A stretch of 64,000 bases of DNA from Furcasterigmium furcatum (lineage: Eukaryota; Ascomycota; Sordariomycetes; Glomerellales; Plectosphaerellaceae), in NCBI GenBank assembly GCA_001599815.1, contig BCIA01000003.1, forward strand, positions 5,247,598 to 5,311,597, written 5' to 3'. The stretch's first letter is position 1. Each line of letters begins with the position of its first letter. Positions 57,216 to 64,000 of the stretch are shown piece after piece. The notes beneath the pieces are model-generated. The model ran no database searches and was not told the DNA's origin. It was given only the letters and a program-made list of their open reading frames with translations. Made by a program: the position numbers and the translations under genes.

Positions 57216-58031
57216 GGTTTGTGTGTAGTGAAGATGGTAGTTAGTGTCAGGGAACTGAGGAGTGAACGAGACAGATAGTAGCTCTGACGAAGTCCCAACA
57301 AAGCGGCCGCCAAGTCGGGATTTAATACCTGGACGGCTTCAGAGCACCATTGGACGGTGGTTACCCATTCGTCTCGTTATCTTTCGCCCGGGGTGTCGTT
57401 TGGCAGGTGGAAGTCACAAGGCACACACGCTATCGCTGGCCCCGAGGATGCCATGCCGTGAGCGGTCCGGGGGGTCCATGTTTGATAACAGGCGGCGGGG
57501 CATTATAGTTTTTCGGCCCATGGGGACGGAACGCGGCACATTGCGGAAAAATCGCCAAAACAGGACGGACGGGAACGCGTCGGTTAGCTGCCCCGGGGTA
57601 CTAGTCGGCGGCATGTCTGGGGTCACGAGTCACGACCACATTCAAGTTGACTCCTCGGACCAGAAACAGCCTTGCCGTCCAGCCGGACCGGCCTTTTCGT
57701 GGCGAATGGCAGAATTGATAATGGTAATATTGGATGCGCAATGAGATTGTCGCTGCCCTTGCGGGAGAACCTGCCCAAAGCAGCATCACGCCCGGTCCCA
57801 AGTATCGTCGTATCGCGGAGCATCATCGCCCACCCGCCACGCTACTCTGTTTGTCAACACATCAGACTCGGCCTCCAGCAACAGCTGGTACTATTTGAGT
57901 TTGCTTCTGCCACCGAAGATTTTGTTCTGTCCGACAATTCTATTCTGCTGTGGTAGGGCTTCCTTCTTGGCATTCCACGATATCATTCCTCCTTCTCCTC
58001 CTTCGCTCGCTCGCCCCTGGCGCTAAGAATC
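57216..58031. other. Divergent promoter region (permease / P450), no gene
   Basis: Small frames only. The last 70 bases are C/T-rich (ctccttctcctccttcgctcgctcgcccc) and form the leader of the P450 gene. Confidence 0.5.
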
Positions 58032-59818
58032 ATGATTGCTTCCCCACGAACCCTTCAAGCCGCAATGGTTGATCTCCCCCCGCTCCGGCTGGCTCTGGGA
58101 ATAGCCATCCCAGTGGCCCTGGCTGTCTTCTGGGTGCGCCGGCTGCGGCTCACATCCATGTGGAAGGTCCCTGGTCCCTGGTACCTGAAGTTCACGACAG
58201 CATTCATCAAGTATCACGAGTTCAGCGGCTCCAAGACCCTTTGGGTTCACAACCTCCATCTTAACTATGGCTCTGTGGTCCAGCTCGGTCGCAACGAGGT
58301 CTCCTTCGCCAGCTTTACTGCATCAAAGCAGATCTATAACACCGGAAATAAAGACTTCGTAAAGACTGAGCTTTACAACCTCTTCCTACAAGACGGCCAC
58401 GTGTAGAACAGATGAAGAGAATGTAGTCATACGATAACCAAAAGCTAAACAATTTTCCAACACGGTAGAAACCTCTTTACGGCCATCGAGTCAGGCAAGC
58501 ACGCCGAGATCCGAAGACAACTAGCCGACCGATACTCCAACTCGACCGTACTCAAGTCGCAGATTATCCAAAAAATCGCAGAGAGGGCCGATATATTCAC
58601 CTCAATCTGTGCGAACACCGAATCGGCCGATATATACGTGAGTCCACGCATGATAACTTGTCCCAAGCAGGCTAGACTACTTTTCGGCGCACCTCACTTA
58701 TCCTAAATCGCAGCTCTACCTCCACGCTTACGCGTTGGATTGCGTGACGGCGATGCTCTTCCACCCGTACGCCACGGACTCCCTCCAGGAGGACATAGAT
58801 AAGGAGATGGTGCGACTCCTTTCCTACTCGACGAATCGAAGCGGTAAGGCATAATCTCGAAATGCACTCGAACCCTGAAATCGCACCTACCCTCGACCGC
58901 GGGCTGACACCTGCCCTCCCCCTACAGGTCTTTTCATGGAGCACTATGCACCGATGATAGCCAAGATCTGGAAGGTCTTGCTGCCCCAGTCTTCAGGCTT
59001 GCAGAAGGGTGGCGCGATGATTAAAGAATACGTGAAGACCACCCTGGCAGCCAGGGGCCATTCAGACTTCACTCTCGCGGCCAAGTTCTCAAAGGTTGAC
59101 GGCTTCGACCGCGACCTCGCAATCGCCGAGTGCCTCGACCATATCGGTGCCGGCATCGAAACGACTGGGGATACGCTGTGCTGGCTCATGTGGGAGCTGT
59201 CTCAGCCGAGATCCCAGGCCGTGGCCCAGAGGCTCCACGCAGAGCTGGTCGCGCGCCCCCCGGGACGTCGGCCTCGAGGCGCTGCCGTATCTCGGTGCCG
59301 TCGTCCAAGAGGCCCTGCGGCTATGGGCTCCCGGGACAGTACCACTCCCGAGATACGTCCCCGACGGCGGTCGGCATATTGACGGCTACTTCCTGCCCGC
59401 CCGTACCATTGTCGGCTCATCGTCGTACAGCATGTCCCGTCTCGATACCAGCGTGTTTCCTGATCCGGACGAATTCCTCCGGAGAGGTGGCTTGAATCGG
59501 AGGGCAACAGCGATCGTCAACGTCTGTTTTTCGCCTTCTCTGTCGGTGCTCGTACGTGTATCGGGAAAAAGTGAGTACCTTGGCCTTCCTGCCGGTCTAT
59601 GAGTTGCCATTTCTTCATCTGGGCACTATCTAACTAGCATCCTACAATCTTACAGTCTCGCCATCGCCGAAATGAGGGCTTGTGTCAATGCCGTGTACTC
59701 TCACTACAGGACGGAACCCGCGCATGATATGAGCGCCAGCATGGAGCCGGACGACCTCGTGTTGTCGTCAAGGCCCAAAGACATGTCATGCAAGGTCAGA
59801 TTTGTTCCGTGGAGCTAA
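58032..59818 (+). pseudogene. Cytochrome P450 with two compensating frameshifts
   Basis: Microsomal P450 gene. Exons: 58032-58402, 58469-58637, 58714-58843, 58928-59570 and 59657-59818. The N-terminus has a membrane anchor (ALGIAIPVALAVFWV) and the KVPGPWY proline hinge. Further marks: RRQLADRYS (C-helix region), I-helix AGIETTGDT (oxygen-activation motif), QEALRLW (ExxR), PERW and the heme loop FSVGARTCIGK with its cysteine. All key elements exist, but not in one frame: the reading frame shifts at a C6 run (59256-59261) so that ExxR is read in another frame, and shifts back near 59477 just before PERW. As written the protein stops at 59382. Splice junctions elsewhere close perfectly. It is either a recently broken gene or carries two indel errors; substrate unknown. 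Confidence 0.8.
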
Positions 59819-59948
59819 CTAATTCTCCCTCGCATAATCTTCAGATGCTGGATGATCACAGGAATATCCAAAGCTGAGCCTATTCGGGCGAGGACGCAAA
59901 TAGCAGATTCAGTTACCTGGGTTGCAAGTACGATCTCCAAGGCCGAGT

Positions 59949-60329
59949 TTAAATAGGTGCAGGGGAAATAGACGAGCAAGTAACCATGATTAAACATGAG
60001 AACTTACGCTTCTTGTTCCATTGGAACCAAGGTAGTCCAGGCTCGTTATCCCTGATGTCCCATATTGCATCCAGCTGTTCCGGCAGCCCTCCCGGCTGTA
60101 GGGAGTCTAGATCTTGACAGATTCCGATACGTTGCTTGATGACAGACCGTGCTGCGTCGTCGACTGCTTCGCAGCCAGCTAGAAACAGTGGAAAAGCAAG
60201 CGCGCGACTCGGTGGCGATGAGGGTTCGACATGCGCCGCATCCTGGCCGGGCTTGAATGACTTCCAGGCCTTAAAGTCCTGGCGGACACAGTCAACCTCT
60301 CGTCTGACACATCCCGTACACCACGACGA
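59949..60329 (-). pseudogene. Relic of a fungal-specific transcription factor C-terminal region
   Basis: An open frame of about 127 codons without any ATG reads like the C-terminal regulatory region of Fungal_trans_2-type factors: LAFPLFLAGCEAVD, RSVIKQRIGICQDLD, GLPEQLDAIWDIRD and PGLPWFQW. A stop bounds it upstream (60330-60332), and no DNA-binding domain or joining exon is found to its 5' side. A GTAAGT donor sits after WNKK (about 60007), suggesting a former exon end. Probably a decayed cluster regulator next to the P450 gene. Confidence 0.5.
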
Positions 60330-60891
60330 TCACTAGTCGCACTGATACATTAAACATGCTGTCAGCATACTCGCTCTTCCAACAGACGCGCCCTTGTGGA
60401 GAGCGATGCTTTGCGGTTGCTCTACCTTTCGTTTACATTGAGACCATTCCTTGCAAGCTCCGGGGCCCGTATGATCCGCTTCATGGCCCTGGCGGCGTGG
60501 GGTTCCGAGTGGACGTAGATTTAAGGGTCGACTGCAAGGAAGCAAGAAGCCCGCATGCGTATGTGCTGTGATTTGGCAGGTAGGTAAGCAAGGTAAGGTA
60601 AAGGTTGTGCTCATGCTGGACGGTTTCGACTCGTCAGTCCCCAAGTCCGATGAGCGGTTGGCACATGACGTGTGCGGAAAAATATCCCAATCGGAATAGC
60701 AAACTAGGGACCTTGGTTGGCTCTAGATAACACATCGGGCTCACAGAAAACATCACGTCTAGATACTTTTACCACAATTCTTACTTTTAATATCTAGCAC
60801 AATTCATTTACTAATAATTTAATAAAGTGTTGAGAAACACGACCCTGTTTCCCTCAGGGAGGATGAAAGAAAAAAAAACAGCAAAAAATTA
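60330..60891. other. Intergenic, AT-rich toward the tRNA
   Basis: No supported gene. From about 60750 to 60840 the sequence is strongly A/T-rich, in contrast to the rest of the window, and poly-A tracts at about 60870 and 60883 precede the tRNA 3' end. Confidence 0.55.
60883..60888 (-). terminator. RNA polymerase III terminator of the tRNA
   Basis: Six T in a row on the minus strand begin four bases after the tRNA 3' end, a standard Pol III stop. Confidence 0.75.
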
Positions 60892-60972
60892 CTCCCCGAG
60901 ACAGGATCGAACTGTCGATCTCCCGATGTGCTACTAACAGTCGGACGCCTTAACCAGCTGGGCCACCAGGGA
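60892..60972 (-). tRNA. tRNA-Asn: tRNA-Asn (GUU) with a 7-nt intron
   Basis: The minus strand folds as a complete cloverleaf: acceptor stem TCCCTGG/TCGGGGA (two G-U pairs) with discriminator G, D-arm GCC/GGC, anticodon stem TCCGA/TCGGG, T-arm GACAG-TTCGATC-CTGTC. The anticodon GUU lies at 60938-60936. A 7-nt intron (60934-60928) sits one base after the anticodon, the usual place; removing it leaves a normal seven-base loop CTGTTAA. Followed by a T6 terminator. Confidence 0.9.
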
Positions 60973-61304
60973 TAAGTTGACGAAATCCTACATTAGTCAT
61001 TTCATAGCCCATTGGTCCAAATCCGCCAGAAACCAGAAGTCTTTCTCGACCGCACCTCCTCGCATCGCTTGCAGTGTCGAAGACCTCCGAAGACCTCATC
61101 GTAGTTTTTCATGCGAATCCGTCAAAGTCTCATTGTCGCTGCAAGATGAAACTCGTCTTTGAAGCAGGCCATCGCGACACGCATGCAGCAGTTGGGAACG
61201 ATCGAGCACAGGCCTCGGTGTTTGATGGATTCAATTGAACGACGATCTCGATCGATACTGGCAGCTAGGTACAGGAACGAACATGCGCCTTTGTTGATTC
61301 GACT
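60973..61304. other. Intergenic, no gene
   Basis: Upstream of the tRNA and downstream of the DUF3140-TUDOR gene. Nothing supported. Confidence 0.6.
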
Positions 61305-62254
61305 CTAAATGAGCTCATGGTTGGCCTTGACCGCCTTGGACTTGCCCGTGTCAATGACCACCGCCGGATCCTCTGGCTTGCCTTCGCGGCTGACCTCGTT
61401 TCCTCGCTTGGTCGTGATGGTTGTCCTGTGGCATGTCAGCAACGCGATCGAGGGCCCCGGTCGGGCAACTCACTTGTCTTCCTTGACATCCAGCACCTTG
61501 CCCTCGGGCTGGCCGTTGCCCCAGTTCCACGAGACGGTGTCGCCCTTCTCGGGGACCGCCTTGGCCTTGGAGCCCTCATCTTCCTCGTCCGGGTCTTCCT
61601 CGCTGATCTGCTCCTCTTCCTCTTCGTCCGCCTTTCCATTCTTGTCCTCGTCCTTGGTCGCGGTACCCTCTCCTTGGGCGGTCTCCCTCTTCTTGCTCGA
61701 TCCGTTCTGCTCTTCGGTCTGCTTGCGCTTGTCCCCTGTCTTGGCCTCCTCAACCACCTCCTCCGCCTTCTCGTCTTCTTTCTCCTCTCCCTTGTCCTTG
61801 TCGTCCTTCTTCGCGCTGCCCTTGTCTTGGGCCTTGAGGAAGTCGTGGCCCCAGTTCTTGAGGGAGGCATAAGACTTGGTCTGCTTCACCTCCTCCTCGG
61901 ACTTTTCCTCGTTGGCCCCGGTCTCCTGGGCGAGGTGGCGCTTGCTGTCTCCATGTCAGCCACGCTCCGACTTACACGCCATGCTGGGACGGCCTACCAG
62001 TACGCGACGACCTTGCGCATGTGCTCGACCATCTCGTCCGTGTACTTCTCAAACTCCTTCTTGGGGTTCTCCCGCAGGATCTCCGTGATCCGGCGACCGC
62101 TGTCGTGCCCGACGGTCTCCCCGTTGCCCTCGGCGTCGTCCTTCGGCCACCCGGCGGAGTTGGAGTCGTCCGACTTGAGCCATGATTCGAGCTCATCAGC
62201 CGTCATGTTGACGTACTCGTTGAACTCGGCGATGACCTCTTCCTTTCCCTTCAT
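61305..62254 (-). CDS. DUF3140 and TUDOR/HVA1-domain protein (hypervirulence-associated protein-like)
   Basis: Three exons (62254-61998, 61944-61474, 61425-61305; introns 53 and 48 nt) give 282 residues. Residues 5-95 form a DUF3140 domain (EFNEYVNMTADELESWL, GHDSGRRITEILR, MRKVVAYC-KRHLAQ across the intron). The middle (about 95-210) is a highly charged Lys/Glu linker, partly KKRE and EEEEEQ runs. The C-terminal 70 residues are a TUDOR-like HVA1 domain: GDTVSWNWGNGQPEGKV and KTTITTKRGNEVSREG..PAVVI, the Cryptococcus hypervirulence-associated type. Both domains also occur in bacteria as small nucleic-acid-associated proteins. Probably nuclear or cytosolic; no signal peptide. Function in ascomycetes is unknown. 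The short 48-nt last intron is near the lower limit for this genome. Confidence 0.87.
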
Positions 62255-62850
62255 CTTGTCGGTATATATGAGCTGTCTTGGGAAGTGTGATGTGTCCGGG
62301 TGTGTGTCGCGTGATCAATGCACGAGTTTGATTCACCAGAGCATCGCGACCGCACGGGGAGGATGGCTATTTGACAGGTGCGGCGCGGCTTTTACCCCAG
62401 CTTTTCTCGAATTCCGAAAACAAGCTTCGCCGGATCCGTGGATGATACGCATGCGACGACGACTCGGCGTCATGGCGCATCACCGGAATCGTGTCGTCAT
62501 ACTCGAGATCCCCTGAATAAGTGGCTTGCCCCTCGACGCGCTAGAACTGGCCCTCCACATGGGAAAGCCCCGAGTTCTCGGCAGAAGCCATGAGCTCCTT
62601 GTCGGATCTGGTTGGACAATGCGAATTGTTGTTGATGCGCGAGGTGCGATGCTGCTTGCCCATCCGCGGGTGAGACATGTCTTAGGAAGGAACGAGATGT
62701 GGGCTCCGCCAATATGAATCGCCACAATGGAGACGGGAATGGGATTGTGATTGTCTATTAGATTATGAGACAGTATCTACGCGTTTGACTTTTCATTAAT
62801 GGATTCTCGCGATAGCCTCATTCTCCGTGCTTGGCGTCGAATGCCTGCTC
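62255..62850. other. Intergenic, no gene
   Basis: Between the starts of the DUF3140-TUDOR gene and the end of the lipocalin gene, both on the minus strand. Overlapping small frames without family content. Confidence 0.55.
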
Positions 62851-63608
62851 TCATGTAAAGAGGCAGTCCGACTGGTCCGTCTTGACAACATCGTCGAGGT
62901 CAGATCCGAGGAGACCAGAGCGCGCAATCCAGGCCTACGTCGCAGTCAGTACCACTTCTCATCGCGTTTGTTTCTTCCAATCTTACATCAAGCACGGCCT
63001 CGTCCGGATGCTGCTCTCGGCTGAGAACGAAGAGCGTGGTGAAGTTGTTCGATTGGACGATCGCAAAGTCGCCGGTGTAGTCTAGGCCCAAGTGTGAGCT
63101 TCAGGCCCAAGTGCGCCACACCCGGGCATCATACCTTGCACGATGTAGTTGGGGCCGTCGCAGTCCGGGGGAGGCTGGCCGGGGAACTGGACGCGGAAGA
63201 CGCCCTTGGCGCCGTACGCGGGATCGGCAGGGGAAGCGGTGCCGAGGATGTTGACGGGCTGCTGCTCCGCCTGGCAGGTGTTGTTGACCTGGACGGTGCC
63301 GTTGTCCTAGGGCGTGTCAGCTTCTCCGATTCTGGACGATGCTCGCAGGTGTCACGTACATTCAGGGCGTACTCGGCGAAGATGCACTTGCAGCCGGCTG
63401 TGAACGGGGCGATGGTGCCGGCGACCTGGTACCAGCGGCCAAGGTAGGGCTCGAGCTCGAAGCCGATGTCACCGGTGGGGTAGAAGCACTTCCCGTCCCA
63501 GAGAGACGGCACCACGTTGGGGACTTCAGGGGTCTCGCCGGAGTGGTCATCCTGGCAGGTGGCCGTGGCTGCGACGGCCAGCAGGGAGATGATCGCGAGT
63601 GACCGCAT
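62851..63608 (-). CDS. Secreted lipocalin-family protein
   Basis: Four exons (63608-63360, 63306-63135, 63081-62987, 62934-62851; introns 52-53 nt) give 199 residues. A signal peptide (MRSLAIISLLAVAATAT) is followed by the lipocalin first strand motif YLGRWYQVAG at about residues 55-64, matching apolipoprotein D/Blc-type GxWY. The second conserved region appears as DYTGDFAIVQ and FTTLFVLSREQHPDE, typical of the TDY..A/FVLSR strands of this group. Paired cysteines (CQ, CFY, CKC, CQAEQ, CDGP, CLFT) suggest disulfides. Lipocalins bind small hydrophobic ligands such as fatty acids, sterols or pigments; fungal secreted members are little studied. The assembly is canonical, all introns GT..AG. Confidence 0.86.
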
Positions 63609-64000
63609 CGTGTAGGTTGTGAGGGATGCGGAGGGATGATTGATGTCGAGGTTGGTTGGGGAGAGATCGAATCCCGATATTTTTCAACAGCAATAACTAA
63701 CAACTATATACTGATTTTCCTTGATGATGATATCCTCATTTCCACATAATGATGATCATGCCAACCCTCTCCTCGCACTGCTGACAGCCCCGAAGTCCGA
63801 GGTGCGAAGCCGTTTCTTTTGCACTAGAAACATGTTCCTGAGCGTTCCTCAGAGTGGTGACGACATGACTGCGACGACCCGAGCTGCCAAGACGGTAGCA
63901 GGCGAGAATCATGCCTCTTTAGGGGCCAGATGCCGGCCCCGGTCTTTCTCGGTTGCGCCCCGGGGCGGAGCCGATGCGCTGTGCCCGGAGGGGCCCCCGC
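63609..64000. other. Promoter of the lipocalin gene, window end
   Basis: AT-rich leader before 63608, then GC-rich sequence to the window edge. No gene supported. Confidence 0.55.

Overview
The window is nuclear DNA from a filamentous ascomycete (Pezizomycotina, most likely a Sordariomycete). The evidence is short 48-103 nt spliceosomal introns with GT..AG (twice GC..AG) ends, GC-rich coding exons with a C/G third-base preference, pyrimidine-rich leaders before start codons, and fungal-only families: a HET-domain protein, Zn2Cys6 and C2H2 regulators, an RTA1 exporter, fungal deuterolysin and a TUDOR/HVA1 protein. There are no prokaryotic features, and I see no intact transposon. All exon borders were worked out by hand from splice signals and reading-frame closure; no homology search was run.

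Layout. 1-23 kb is sparse and mostly housekeeping: a small alpha/beta hydrolase, a conserved small fungal protein, a long non-coding stretch (3.6-9.0 kb), a conserved serine-rich fungal protein, the large subunit of chromatin assembly factor 1, a 2EXR/F-box-like protein, a SYG1/XPR1-type SPX-EXS phosphate exporter and an M18 aminopeptidase. 23-28 kb holds an NmrA-like reductase, a C2H2 regulator convergent with it, a short-chain dehydrogenase relic and a cysteine-rich secreted protein. 30-33 kb holds a large glycosylated membrane protein. 33.4-40.4 kb is a run of three secreted zinc peptidases of different families: M28 aminopeptidase with PA domain, M14 carboxypeptidase and M35 deuterolysin. 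Together they could take proteins apart from inside (M35), the N-terminus (M28) and the C-terminus (M14).

42-52 kb carries an isochorismatase-like hydrolase, a coiled-coil protein with a frameshift at a C8 run, a divergent RTA1 exporter / Zn2Cys6 regulator pair, a HET-domain protein and a DUF1275 membrane protein. 53-60 kb carries a secreted bicupin oxalate decarboxylase, a seven-exon APC-family amino-acid/GABA permease, a cytochrome P450 with two compensating frameshifts and a decayed transcription-factor tail. 60.9-63.6 kb has a tRNA-Asn with a 7-nt intron, a DUF3140-TUDOR/HVA1 protein and a secreted lipocalin.

The strongest candidates for a functional locus are the secreted-peptidase trio and the divergent regulator/RTA1 pair. 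The P450, dehydrogenase and regulator relics point to decaying secondary-metabolism or accessory segments at 26-27 kb and 58-60 kb.
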